This document shows, in pieces, positions 44,984 through 54,225 of a stretch of 64,000 nt of DNA. This DNA comes from Catalinimonas sp038039535 (lineage in GTDB: Bacteria; Bacteroidota; Bacteroidia; Cytophagales; Cyclobacteriaceae). The first letter of the stretch is position 1. Every line of letters starts with the position of its first letter. The position numbers and the translations under genes are program-made. The notes under the pieces were generated by a model, which did not search any database, was not told where the DNA came from, and saw only the letters and a list, made by a program, of their open reading frames with translations. Location of the stretch: contig NZ_JBBPHP010000006.1 in NCBI RefSeq assembly GCF_038039535.1, positions 224,290-288,289 of the forward strand. The letters are read 5' to 3'.

Positions 44984-47182
44984 TCAGTTGGCGTATTCAG
45001 ACATAAATTTCACCCGCATCAGCCTCAATTCTTCTTCTGAATAATCACTTCCAAATTCCTCTAAAGCCAACTCAATGCTATCAGAATCTACACTTAGAAA
45101 ATAATCATATAGCTCATCCTGCTGGTCTTCGTCAAGTATCTGATCTATGTAATAATCCAAGTTAAGCTTTGTACCCGAGTTACAGATTAGCTCAATTTCA
45201 TCCATCAGTTCATCCATGGAAATAGAACGAGATTCAGCTATTTCTTCCAAATCTACCTTTTTATCTATCTGCTGAATGATGAAGATTTTATTTTTGGACT
45301 TATTTACTGCGGATTTGATGACTACATCAGCAGCAGTGACTATATCATTTTCTTCTACATACTTGCTGATTACCTCAATAAATGGTCCGCCAAATTTCAT
45401 GACTTTACCCATTCCGACTCCATTGATAGCAGCAAGCTCATCTTTGGAGGTAGGGTAGGTAGTCGCCATTTCTTCCAGAGAAGGCTCCTGAAAAACTACA
45501 TAGGGAGGCACATTCTTTTTCTTGCTGACATCTTTACGCAGTTTCTTCAAAATGTCGTACAAGTTCTGATCGTAGGATTTAGCATTGTGCTGTGCTCCTG
45601 CGCTGCCATTGGAAGAAGTTTCAAACTCTTCTTCTTCCCCTAAGTCCTCGTATACATGATCTTTGGACAAGGTGATTGCATGAGGATTAAGAATAAATTC
45701 TCTCCCTTTGTCAGTGAGTTTTAGTGAACCAATATTTTCAATATCCTTTTCCAGATATTCAAAAAGTAAGGTTTGTCTCACCACAGAATTCCAAAAGAAA
45801 TTATCCTGTTCTTTGCCTTTGCCGTATACTGAAAGCTGGTTGTGATCATAACTCAACACATACTGGTTTTCTGAACCACGAATTACATCTACCAAATGCT
45901 GTATACCAAATCTTTCACCCGTCATCTGAACTGTCTGGAGTACAGTTTCTACATAAGCCTGAGCCTCATATTGCTCTTTGGGCTTAATACAATTGTCGCA
46001 GAAACCGCAATCTTTCTCTAGATTTTCACCAAAATAATGCAGTAACTGACGCTTTCTACATACGGATGACTCTGAATAAGCGATCATCTCATGTAAAAGC
46101 ATGCGGGCATTGTCACGCTCGGTTACGGGTTTGTCCTTGTTAAATTTTTCAAGCTTGAGAATATCATTGTAGCTGTAAAACATCAAACAGTTACCTTCCA
46201 GACCATCTCGTCCTGAACGTCCTGTTTCCTGATAGTAACCTTCCAGTGATTTAGGAACATTGTAGTGGATTACAAATCTTACGTCGGGTTTATCAATACC
46301 CATTCCAAAGGCAATCGTAGCGACAATAACATCAATATCTTCATTAAGAAACGCGTCCTGGTTACGCATACGAACTGAAGGGTCAAGTCCGGCATGGTAT
46401 GGAGCAGCATTGATGTCATTTACTCTCAGGAATTCGGCTATCTCTTCAACTTTTTTCCGGCTCAGGCAATAGATAATTCCTGACTTGCCTTTATGTTGTT
46501 TGATGAATTGTACCAGCTGCTTTTTTGCCTGCTTTTTAGGTCTTACTTCATAATATAAATTTTCCCGATTGAAGGATGATTTAAATAAATCGGCATCCTC
46601 CATTTGGAGATTCTTCTGAATATCAAGCTGGACTTTAGGAGTAGCAGTGGCGGTAAGCGCGATTACGGGTACGTTCTCGCCCAACTGACCAATAATAGCT
46701 TTTATTCTTCTGTACTCAGGCCGGAAATCATGGCCCCACTCTGAAATACAGTGTGCTTCATCTACTGCTACAAAAGTAATATTAGCTTCCTGAAGAAACT
46801 TAATATTTTCTTCTTTGGTCAAAGATTCCGGAGCAACATACAGAAGCTTAACTTCGCCACTCAAAGTTTCTCTTTTTACCCTGCTTATTTCAGTTTTGTT
46901 GAGGGTAGAATTCAAAAATTGGGCGTTAATATTGAGAGCATTAAGTTGATCAACCTGATTCTTCATTAAAGCGATGAGAGGGGAAATTACGATCGCAGTT
47001 CCGTCTTGGATGATGGCCGGTAATTGGTAGCAGAGCGATTTACCGGCTCCGGTAGGCATGATTACAAAAGTATTTTTTCTATTTAGTATATTTCTTATAA
47101 TTAACTCCTGATTACCTCTAAACTGGCTATATCCAAAATACTTTTTTAGATATCCTTTGAGGTTAGTTTGCTGTTCCACCAT
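44984..47182 (-). CDS. recQ: ATP-dependent DNA helicase RecQ
   Basis: RecQ unwinds DNA 3' to 5' in recombination repair. The 732-residue product has Walker A MPTGAGKSLCYQLPA, the DEAH box (VDEAHCISEWGHDFRPEYRR), motif III ALTATATPKV and motif VI ETGRSGRDG. The zinc-binding cysteines are in CRKRQLLHYFGE and CGFCDNC. A winged-helix domain and an HRDC domain (near 575-650, EMATTYPTSKDELAAINGVG) follow. An acidic C-terminal extension (after about 660) is longer than in E. coli RecQ (about 610 residues). It is followed by the hairpin that leads into purD. Identification is secure. Confidence 0.95.
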   Translation of the reverse strand: MVEQQTNLKGYLKKYFGYSQFRGNQELIIRNILNRKNTFVIMPTGAGKSLCYQLPAIIQDGTAIVISPLIALMKNQVDQLNALNINAQFLNSTLNKTEISRVKRETLSGEVKLLYVAPESLTKEENIKFLQEANITFVAVDEAHCISEWGHDFRPEYRRIKAIIGQLGENVPVIALTATATPKVQLDIQKNLQMEDADLFKSSFNRENLYYEVRPKKQAKKQLVQFIKQHKGKSGIIYCLSRKKVEEIAEFLRVNDINAAPYHAGLDPSVRMRNQDAFLNEDIDVIVATIAFGMGIDKPDVRFVIHYNVPKSLEGYYQETGRSGRDGLEGNCLMFYSYNDILKLEKFNKDKPVTERDNARMLLHEMIAYSESSVCRKRQLLHYFGENLEKDCGFCDNCIKPKEQYEAQAYVETVLQTVQMTGERFGIQHLVDVIRGSENQYVLSYDHNQLSVYGKGKEQDNFFWNSVVRQTLLFEYLEKDIENIGSLKLTDKGREFILNPHAITLSKDHVYEDLGEEEEFETSSNGSAGAQHNAKSYDQNLYDILKKLRKDVSKKKNVPPYVVFQEPSLEEMATTYPTSKDELAAINGVGMGKVMKFGGPFIEVISKYVEENDIVTAADVVIKSAVNKSKNKIFIIQQIDKKVDLEEIAESRSISMDELMDEIELICNSGTKLNLDYYIDQILDEDQQDELYDYFLSVDSDSIELALEEFGSDYSEEELRLMRVKFMSEYAN

Positions 47183-47438
47183 TATCTAATCAATGTTATT
47201 TTATTTCTTCCACAAATGCAATTTATTGAATTTCGCGAAAAACGTTTATGAAGTTAGCGAAAAAAATTGGATTAAAATAATTCCACAAATCACTACAAAT
47301 AATTCTTTAGAAACGTTCTTATATTATTAAATTATAAAAAAAAAAAATATTGCTTTGCAATGCATGAATTTTAACGTGCAATCCATTAAATACGATTAAT
47401 TGTTATACTAAGTTTTTTGCCTGGTTTAAAGTATACAT

Positions 47439-48524
47439 ATGACACAAGAAGATACTTATGTATTAATTACTTTATTTAGCAGTAATAGTACCAACTTTTG
47501 GCCTTTTAGTCGGAAGAATCTTCCTAAGCAGTTTTTGGACTTATTTGGTAATGGGCGATCACTTCTCCAATTAACTTATGAAAGGAGTAAGGGAATTTGT
47601 CCGGAAAAGAATATTTACATTTCAGTACCTAAAGAGTATCATGCTACTTTTAGGAATCAGTTACCTGAATTTCCCGAAGAAAATATTCTTATTGAACCAG
47701 TAAGAAGAAATTCAGCGCCTTGTATTGCTTATGCTTCTTATAAAATAAAGAAACTCAACAAAAATGCGGTGATCGTGGTATGCCCTGCTTCACATGCTGT
47801 GTTTGGAGAGATTGCATTTGTTAGAGATGTAAGAAAGGCAGTGGAGGTAGCGCATATGGATAAGAATGCTTTGCTGATTATGGGTATTAAACCTCACAAA
47901 GCTGAAACATCCTACGCATATATCCAGTACCATTTTGATCAGATAGGATTGGTGAAACGTGTGAAATCTTTCATGGAAAAACCCCAGCATGAGCTAGCCA
48001 AACTTTTTCTTGAGAGCGGTGATTTTGCCTGGAATACAAAAATTTTTGTTTGGCATGTGGATGCCATCCTGGAGGCATTTGAATATTACCTTCCAGAAGT
48101 GGCAGAAATTTACCGTGACTGTATACCTTATTTCTTTACGAATGAAGAAAACCAGAGTATTGTCAAAGCGTATTCTATTTGCAAAAATGTATCCATCAGT
48201 ACTGCTATTCTGGAAAAGGCAGATAATGTATTTTTGATCATGGGAAATTTTGACTGGTCAAGTGTGAGCTCATGGCAATCTTTATATGACCTGAAAGACT
48301 CTAAGGAAGAAAAAAACCTCATTGAAGCCAACGCATTGATGTTGGATAGTAAAAACTGCTTTGTTAAAAGTAATTCAAAGAAGCTGATAGTGGTTCAAGG
48401 CCTCAAGAATTACCTGGTAGCGGATAGTGATGACGTATTGTTAATTTACCCTAAAGACAAAGACATATCTCTGAAAAGCGTGATGAGCGAGGTAAAAAAT
48501 CAGAAAGGAGATAGATACTTATAG
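47439..48524 (+). CDS. ManC-like nucleotidyltransferase homologue with erased active site
   Basis: The 361-residue product aligns by eye along its length with mannose-1-phosphate guanylyltransferase (GDP-mannose synthesis): FWPFSRKNLPKQFLDLFGNG, ILIEPVRRNSAPCIAYASYK, VKSFMEKPQHELAKLFLESG and WNTKIFVWHVDAILEAF. The catalytic signature is gone. The nucleotide loop GGSGTR is SSNSTN (14-19), the metal Asp in the P-x-D-H motif is Ser118 (CPASH), ETGYGYI is ETSYAYI (156-162), and the second metal Asp in WSDVGSW is Ser275 (WSSVSSW). The frame is intact with no stop or shift, so it is a pseudoenzyme rather than a decayed gene. It might regulate a true ManC or act as a sugar-nucleotide sensor. It ends one base from the convergent rlmB stop. 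Confidence 0.83.
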   Translation: MTQEDTYVLITLFSSNSTNFWPFSRKNLPKQFLDLFGNGRSLLQLTYERSKGICPEKNIYISVPKEYHATFRNQLPEFPEENILIEPVRRNSAPCIAYASYKIKKLNKNAVIVVCPASHAVFGEIAFVRDVRKAVEVAHMDKNALLIMGIKPHKAETSYAYIQYHFDQIGLVKRVKSFMEKPQHELAKLFLESGDFAWNTKIFVWHVDAILEAFEYYLPEVAEIYRDCIPYFFTNEENQSIVKAYSICKNVSISTAILEKADNVFLIMGNFDWSSVSSWQSLYDLKDSKEEKNLIEANALMLDSKNCFVKSNSKKLIVVQGLKNYLVADSDDVLLIYPKDKDISLKSVMSEVKNQKGDRYL

Positions 48525-48525
48525 A

Positions 48526-49278
48526 TTATGCATTTGCTAAGCTGCGCTGCCTTACCACTTCGTAGAGGCAGATGGAAGTTGCTACTGAAACATTCAGAGA
48601 AGCAATATTCCCCTGCATAGGAATTCTCACTTGTTCATCAGTCATTTTCAAGTAAGCAGGGGAAACTCCATCTTCTTCTGAGCCTACCAACAATGCAAGA
48701 GGCCCATTCAAGTCAGCTTCATGGGTAAGCTTCTCAGCTTTCTCACTGCAGGCGATAACTCTGATTCCACTTGACTGGAGAAATTCAATAGTAGATTTAA
48801 GGTTATCTTCTCGGCATACGGGTATATGGTGTAAGGCACCAGCCGAAGCTTTAACGGCATCGCCACTAATTCTGGCGCTACCTTTGGAAGGTATCAGCAA
48901 GGCCTGCGCACCCAGACATTCGGCAGAGCGGGCTATAGCCCCGAAGTTTCTTACATCAGTAACTCTGTCTACAAGAATGAGCAGTGGATCATGACCTTTT
49001 GAATAAGCCTCATTGATAATGTTATCCAGAGATGCGTAAATCACCGCTGATATAAAAGCGATGCTTCCCTGGTGATTTTTACGAGTAATCTTATTGAGCT
49101 TCTCAATAGGAACAGTGGAAAAAGGGATCTGCCTTTCTTTCAGCAGATTGATAAGTTCCTGTGACAGTTCGTTGCGTACTCCTTTTTGTAAAAGCACCTT
49201 TTCTAATTCCTTCCCGGCTTCTATCGCTTCAATAATAGCACGAGTGCCGAAGATAACTTCTGACTTTGATAAACTCAT
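48526..49278 (-). CDS. rlmB: 23S rRNA 2'-O-methyltransferase RlmB (SpoU family)
   Basis: RlmB methylates the ribose of a conserved guanosine (G2251 in E. coli) of 23S rRNA. The 250-residue protein has the N-terminal RNA-binding domain (SEVIFGTRAIIEAIEAGKEL) and the trefoil-knot SPOUT domain. Its motifs are LVDRVTDVRNFGAIARSAEC, LVGSEEDGVSP and IPMQGNIASLNVSVATSICL. It overlaps the stop of the upstream GWxTD gene by four bases (ATGA), so the two are cotranscribed. The family is certain; the exact site is by homology. Confidence 0.93.
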   Translation of the reverse strand: MSLSKSEVIFGTRAIIEAIEAGKELEKVLLQKGVRNELSQELINLLKERQIPFSTVPIEKLNKITRKNHQGSIAFISAVIYASLDNIINEAYSKGHDPLLILVDRVTDVRNFGAIARSAECLGAQALLIPSKGSARISGDAVKASAGALHHIPVCREDNLKSTIEFLQSSGIRVIACSEKAEKLTHEADLNGPLALLVGSEEDGVSPAYLKMTDEQVRIPMQGNIASLNVSVATSICLYEVVRQRSLANA

Positions 49279-50516
49279 ATCTGTTTTCTGCCTTTTCTCC
49301 AGAGGTCAATGTTTCTGTACCAGAACTTTCTATAATCTTCGTCTCTGAGGAGGTTATAATGTCGGGTAGTGAAAATATTGCGGACCTTTACAAAGGTAAA
49401 AGAAATGCTCTCCATTAAATCATTTTCCGAATTATAAATCCATCTTTCCTGCCCTTCTGTACGCAATACCTGATCGGGTTGTCCAAAAAGAACATATACC
49501 ATACCCTGCCCGGTTTTCCAACCTTCTTTATAAGTGGTAAAAAGAATATTGGCATTTGTTACCTGGCGGTAATAATTTTTAATGACATCTTTTGCCCTCT
49601 CCTGCGACCTGGTCACTTTAATCCAGTATCGGTCCAGGGCGGCTTTGGCCTCTTCGCTTTCAGCAAGATTTTCCATCTCATCTGAAGTACTGATATACCT
49701 TAAGGGATCTACCAATTCTTCAGCAGTGACAAAGCGCGGATAGTACTTGGTACTGATCCTGAAAGAAATTCCTGAAAGTGATGTAGTATCTAGCTGACAG
49801 AAATATAAACCTTCATTGTCAAAAGAAAGTGTTTGGTTAAGTTGAACCGTAAAAATTGAATCAATTTCAAGGTTTTTCTGAACATCCGCTCCGGTTTCTG
49901 CCATGGGAGGTGGGTTGGGAGGAAATTCATGATTGTAATAGTAAAGATAGGCACTTAAGCTGTCTTGGCCGTAGAGGGAAACAATCCTGAAATCTGCATT
50001 ATTAGAAATAGTACTAGTAAAAATAGGAATATCTTCTTCCGATTCCATTACCAGTAAGTCAGTTAAAGGAAAATTTTGATCATTATTGAGAGAGATATCA
50101 TAACGGTAGTTGATGCTGCCTCCGGAGGACACCCCTTCTACATACACAAAAACATAATGACTCTCTTCACTTACAGGCACCTCAAATCGATAATAGGAGA
50201 TATTATTTTCCTGTTTAAGCAAATGGCTTTCGTTTAAGTCGGCACTGCGAATTACGTTGGCATCCCCATAATTACTTTTTACTTCGTAATGTATACGGCT
50301 AATATTAACGGTTTTTGCTCTTTGAGCAAGTCTTAAGAAAATAGTAGCTTCAGTATCTCCGACCGCAACCTCATACTCCCCATAGATAGGGGCTGTGAGG
50401 TCATAAAGATAAGCCTGATTCAAGGGAGCTTGACCACTGCTTTCACTTTGAGCATTAGCCTGATTGAAAATCCCTATGCTCAATATCAATGTCAAAAAAT
50501 AGGTTATGCGCGCCAT
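49275..50516 (-). CDS. Secreted GWxTD domain protein
   Basis: This 413-residue protein has a signal peptide ending ANA and a GWxTD domain in its C-terminal half. The domain has KAALDRYWIKVTRSQERAKD, the motif YKEGWKTGQGMVYVLFGQPD (the family usually has GWxTD; here GWKTG) and WIYNSEND. GWxTD domains are frequent in secreted proteins of Bacteroidota and Acidobacteria but their role is unknown. The N-terminal half is a beta-rich region of about 200 residues. It shares four bases with rlmB, which is an odd partner for a secreted protein, and it is preceded by a terminator. The domain call is solid; the function is open. Confidence 0.85.
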   Translation of the reverse strand: MARITYFLTLILSIGIFNQANAQSESSGQAPLNQAYLYDLTAPIYGEYEVAVGDTEATIFLRLAQRAKTVNISRIHYEVKSNYGDANVIRSADLNESHLLKQENNISYYRFEVPVSEESHYVFVYVEGVSSGGSINYRYDISLNNDQNFPLTDLLVMESEEDIPIFTSTISNNADFRIVSLYGQDSLSAYLYYYNHEFPPNPPPMAETGADVQKNLEIDSIFTVQLNQTLSFDNEGLYFCQLDTTSLSGISFRISTKYYPRFVTAEELVDPLRYISTSDEMENLAESEEAKAALDRYWIKVTRSQERAKDVIKNYYRQVTNANILFTTYKEGWKTGQGMVYVLFGQPDQVLRTEGQERWIYNSENDLMESISFTFVKVRNIFTTRHYNLLRDEDYRKFWYRNIDLWRKGRKQI

Positions 50517-50544
50517 AGTGATTGTGAAGTATAAACTATGATCA

Positions 50545-50582
50545 TTAAAAAAACTTGCCAGTGTTACAGCAAGTTTTTTTAA
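50545..50582 (-). terminator. Intrinsic terminator after the DUF2723 gene
   Basis: A 14-base-pair stem (TTAAAAAAACTTGC, 50545-50558, with GCAAGTTTTTTTAA, 50569-50582) has a 10-base loop. It lies between the stop of the DUF2723 gene and the GWxTD start and would end the upstream minus-strand transcript. The stem is nearly symmetric, so it could act in both directions. Confidence 0.83.
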
Positions 50583-50640
50583 TATTATTGTTTTCTCATC
50601 TGATGTAATCTATCAAAATTTCAGAGTCAGTAAGCATTTA

Positions 50641-53600
50641 TTATAATGAATTGATCTGATTGTAATGCCGGTTAAGCATGTCATCATATTTCTGACCTAA
50701 CTCAGACTGCCCCGCACGATTAAGTGCCTGTGTAACGCCATTTAATATAATTAATTGCTTCTGAATCTCAACATTCTGCCCCTGTGATCTTGGATATAAA
50801 TAAGTGAGCATCTCATCGGCTCTGTCTCCCAATACCTGAGCCATTTCAATGGCCTTTTCATCTTCTCCTACTTCAAATAGTAAGGGAAGGGTCTGGGATG
50901 ACACATAATCAAAGGGGATAGTCACATCCGGAATTTCTTCCAGACTCTTATTAAGGACAGCTTTTGCTCGCTCTATATCACCCTGCTGAATCAGATTTCT
51001 GGCAAGTGTATTAAAACTTGAGCGATGGTTGAGGGCAAAGTTCCGGTAATCTTCATTATAGTATACATCAGGATTACTAAGCTCTCTCCAGAAGAAGTTT
51101 TCCATCATGTTCTTATACATCACCTCGGTATTTACAAACTCATTGTTTGGGTTTGGATTTTCAATAGGCAATAGACGGAATGTATTACCTTCCTGAACTA
51201 CGTATGGACGGAAATCCAGATTTACTCCCATCAGAGAGGTATTATTAAAGTAAATAGGACGTTCCCATTTGTTAGCTGCGATCAAATCCAATATCATCAA
51301 ATCTTTCTTCTCAAGGGCACGCCCTTTAAGGTCAAGATACATTCTGTCAATGTAATTATCCTGCATATCCGCGGGAATGATTTCTGCCAGATGAGCAGGT
51401 ATCTGAGCTGCAACTTCTGTGGTATCATCTGCATTGCTACTGGCAGATTCAGACTCGTTTACATCATAAGTATTGATGTCCAAGAAGAAAGTCTGGGCAG
51501 GCACAGTATTATAACTGGCTCTGGCATTGGGGATTTTGAGTGCCTGAGAGTTTTCTCTGACCAAACGTAAAAACTGCTCCAGGTTGATGGCACCTTTGAT
51601 ATTGGGACGTTCTACATACGGAAGGTAATCATTAGGGCCGCCTTGCTTATAATTTTCCTTAGTAAGTGTAAAAGGTAAAGGTTCAGATTCATAAGCCGGT
51701 CTTGTCATCTGTTCAATATACCAGTCGGTATTGAAGTAACTCAATACAATTACCCGTACATCAGTTCTAAATCCTTCCACTTCCTGAACATACCACAGAG
51801 GGAAAGTATCATTATCTCCACCAGTAAATAGTATCGCATTAGGAGCGCAGGATGCCAGAAAATTCCGAGCAGAGTCTACCGAGAAATATCTGTTGGAGCG
51901 ATCATGATCGTCCCAGCCCTGAGCTGCCATGACGGTAGGTACAGCCAGACACAGGATGGTAGCTACGGCTCCGGTAGCCATTTTATTTTTCATAAACTGA
52001 CCAATGAATTTTGCAAGGGCTATTACTCCGAAACCTATCCAGATGGCAAAAGCATAAAAAGCTCCTACGTAAATATAATCCCTTTCACGAGGCTCAACTG
52101 GGGGTGAGTTCAGGTACACCACCAGCGCTATGCCAGTAAGAATAAAAAGGAGGCCAATGACTGAGAAGCCTTTTAAATCTTTCTTGTATTGGTAGAACAA
52201 GCCGATCAGTCCCAGGATTAAGGGAAGCATGAAAAAGTTGTTTCTGGCTTTGTTTGTGGCAATTGAGTAGGGGAGATCATCATTTCCCTCCCAGGGAGCT
52301 AGCCAACCGGCGTCTTTAATGTCGCTTTCTCTACCCGCAAAGTTCCACATAAAATAGCGCATAAACATATGGCCTACCTGATAGCGGAAGAAATAGTAGA
52401 GATTGTCGGCAAAATTAGGCTTTTCATTAGGTCTTAAGCCCATCCAGTTTCTATACAACTCCACGTGATTATCTTGGGTACTATATGCCCGAGGAAAAAT
52501 CGTACTCTCTTTTGGGTCGTAAGTGTTTTCTAACTTATAATCGGTGATGATGTATTCGTCTTCACCTTTTTCATAAATAGGTGCTCCATTTTCCTGGTCT
52601 ACTAGTTCTGCAGTAAAATATTGTCCATATAATAACGGACGGCTTCCGTACTGCTCACGCTTCAAATAAGAAACGAAGCTTATGATGGTTTCAGGATCGT
52701 TCTCATCTATGGGAGGGTCATAAGCCGAACGAATCAAAACCAAAGAGTAGGAGCTATAACCGATCAGGATAAATGTCAGGCAAATCAAGGCAGTGTTCAT
52801 GATCACTTTGCCTTGCTTGTAAGAATAGTAAAGTCCATAGATAAGCCCTCCACCTAGTACAAGCAGCAAAAAGACCACACCTGAACCAAAAGGCATGCTG
52901 AGGTTATTCACAAAGAAAACTTCAAGCGTACCTGCCAGAGAGGGTAATCCAGGAATAATTCCTACCATAATCAGTCCTATGATAACCAGACTGATAATAA
53001 GCGTAGTGACTACCCCTTTGGTGGTCGTATTTTTATAATTATGAAAATAATAAATAAGGCCTAATGCTGGAATGGTAACCAGGTTGAGCAGGTGAACACC
53101 TATTGACAGACCCATCATATAGGCGATAAGTACCAGCCAGCGGTTAGCGGCTGAAGTGTCTTCTATCAGCTCCCATTTGAGAATTGCCCAAAATACAAAA
53201 GCTGTAAAAAAGGAAGAAAGAGCATATACCTCAGCTTCAGTGGCTGAAAACCAGAAAGAATCAGAAAAAGTGTATGCAAGTGAGCCAATTAATCCGCTTC
53301 CGATAAGTAAAACTGTCTGTTCGCGAGTTTCTGCACCATGCGTTACTTTCAGAATTTTTTTACTCAGCATCGTAATACTCCAGAATAAAAACAGTATGGT
53401 AAAACCACTGCTTACTACGCTTAGCATGTTGATCCAGAAGGCTACCATTTGTTCATTACCCAGAGCCAGAAATGAGAACATTCTACCCAAGAGCAGAAAG
53501 AAGGGTGCGCCGGGGGGGTGAGGCACTTCAAGTTTATATGATACCGCAATAAATTCACCGCAGTCCCAGAAGCTGGCTGTTTCTTCTACTGTCAGCGCGT

Positions 53601-53706
53601 AGGTGACCGTGGCAATGATAAAGACCAACCATCCTACCAGATTATTGATGTTCTTGTAGTTATCCAGCATTGACTTCTGCTTGTGTTTTTGTGATAAGAC
53701 TGTCAT
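50641..53706 (-). CDS. DUF2723 multi-pass membrane protein (GT-C glycosyltransferase-like)
   Basis: This 1021-residue protein belongs to the DUF2723 family, which resembles protein O-mannosyltransferases of the GT-C fold. The first membrane helix (WLVFIIATVTYALTV) is followed by the family signature EETASFWDCGEFIAVSYKLE and PHPPGAPFFLLLGRMFSFLA, with acidic residues in the first loop where GT-C enzymes bind the lipid sugar donor. About a dozen membrane helices follow up to residue 610. The last 400 residues are a soluble domain with TPR-like helices near the end (ERAKAVLNKSLEEI). It probably glycosylates proteins or glycans in the periplasm. An ATG 12 codons downstream is also a possible start. 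Substrates are unknown. Confidence 0.9.
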   Translation of the reverse strand: MTVLSQKHKQKSMLDNYKNINNLVGWLVFIIATVTYALTVEETASFWDCGEFIAVSYKLEVPHPPGAPFFLLLGRMFSFLALGNEQMVAFWINMLSVVSSGFTILFLFWSITMLSKKILKVTHGAETREQTVLLIGSGLIGSLAYTFSDSFWFSATEAEVYALSSFFTAFVFWAILKWELIEDTSAANRWLVLIAYMMGLSIGVHLLNLVTIPALGLIYYFHNYKNTTTKGVVTTLIISLVIIGLIMVGIIPGLPSLAGTLEVFFVNNLSMPFGSGVVFLLLVLGGGLIYGLYYSYKQGKVIMNTALICLTFILIGYSSYSLVLIRSAYDPPIDENDPETIISFVSYLKREQYGSRPLLYGQYFTAELVDQENGAPIYEKGEDEYIITDYKLENTYDPKESTIFPRAYSTQDNHVELYRNWMGLRPNEKPNFADNLYYFFRYQVGHMFMRYFMWNFAGRESDIKDAGWLAPWEGNDDLPYSIATNKARNNFFMLPLILGLIGLFYQYKKDLKGFSVIGLLFILTGIALVVYLNSPPVEPRERDYIYVGAFYAFAIWIGFGVIALAKFIGQFMKNKMATGAVATILCLAVPTVMAAQGWDDHDRSNRYFSVDSARNFLASCAPNAILFTGGDNDTFPLWYVQEVEGFRTDVRVIVLSYFNTDWYIEQMTRPAYESEPLPFTLTKENYKQGGPNDYLPYVERPNIKGAINLEQFLRLVRENSQALKIPNARASYNTVPAQTFFLDINTYDVNESESASSNADDTTEVAAQIPAHLAEIIPADMQDNYIDRMYLDLKGRALEKKDLMILDLIAANKWERPIYFNNTSLMGVNLDFRPYVVQEGNTFRLLPIENPNPNNEFVNTEVMYKNMMENFFWRELSNPDVYYNEDYRNFALNHRSSFNTLARNLIQQGDIERAKAVLNKSLEEIPDVTIPFDYVSSQTLPLLFEVGEDEKAIEMAQVLGDRADEMLTYLYPRSQGQNVEIQKQLIILNGVTQALNRAGQSELGQKYDDMLNRHYNQINSL

Positions 53707-53868
53707 GCTTTGTGAGCACTCTTTGTTTTAAAATGTTTTGCAAGATTAGCCTCTACAAATGAAAATTCCAATTATGACATCTGCATTAAGCTAGGGTAAG
53801 TTAATACAAGTGCAACGCACAGCCAAAGGCTTTATGATAGGATTGAGGAAAAAGTAGCGATAAATTGA

Positions 53869-54153
53869 TTATCGCTTACTGAGTTTATTATGTGAGATGT
53901 GTTTTTGCCTACTACTTTTAAAGCGGAGTGAATGCTTTTTTTTGCGATGTTTGGTGGCTCTGCCCTGTACTCTTTTCCGCCATATTTTCCAGGAACTTTC
54001 TTTCATCTCCTTCTTCATCAGGCGTATGACGTCCTTTTCAGGAACCCCAAACTGATCTTCTATAGCATCAAAAGTTGTGCGGTCTTCCCACGCCATTTCC
54101 ACTATTCTGTCTACGTCACGGTCACTTAGCTGGTATTTTTGGATGAGCTTCAT
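53869..54153 (-). CDS. Small basic protein of the TIGR03643 family
   Basis: I place the start at the ATG at 54153 (94 residues, MKLIQKYQLSDRDVDRIVEM), not at a GTG five codons earlier. The body, IVEMAWEDRTTFDAIEDQFG then PEKDVIRLMKKEMKESSWKI and RKRVQGRATKHRKK, matches a short conserved family of unknown function. It looks like a helix-turn-helix followed by a very basic tail that could bind nucleic acid. This copy has a longer lysine-arginine-serine tail than the usual 70 residues. It follows a strong terminator on the same strand and stands alone. Confidence 0.82.
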   Translation of the reverse strand: MKLIQKYQLSDRDVDRIVEMAWEDRTTFDAIEDQFGVPEKDVIRLMKKEMKESSWKIWRKRVQGRATKHRKKKHSLRFKSSRQKHISHNKLSKR

Positions 54154-54183
54154 ATATGCACAACTCACCGCAAAAGGCTTTGT

Positions 54184-54211
54184 TATAAATAAAAAGCCCG
54201 CCGAAGCGGGC
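54184..54211 (-). terminator. Intrinsic terminator after the DUF2911 gene
   Basis: A perfect GC stem (GCCCGC with GCGGGC, 54196-54201 and 54206-54211) has a four-base loop (UUCG on the minus-strand RNA, an extra-stable tetraloop). It is followed on the minus strand by TTTTTATTTATAAC. It lies 14 bases after the stop at 54226. Confidence 0.92.
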
Positions 54212-54225
54212 CTTTATTTTGCGCA

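Noticed and set aside
47331..47361. A-tract and small palindrome ATTGC-TTT-GCAAT upstream of the ManC-like gene
   Set aside because: It is too short and too AT-rich to separate from chance, with no repeat elsewhere in the spacer.
47439..48524. The ManC-like gene as a pseudogene
   Set aside because: There is no stop or frameshift, and the changes sit in catalytic motifs while structural blocks are kept, which points to an altered function instead.
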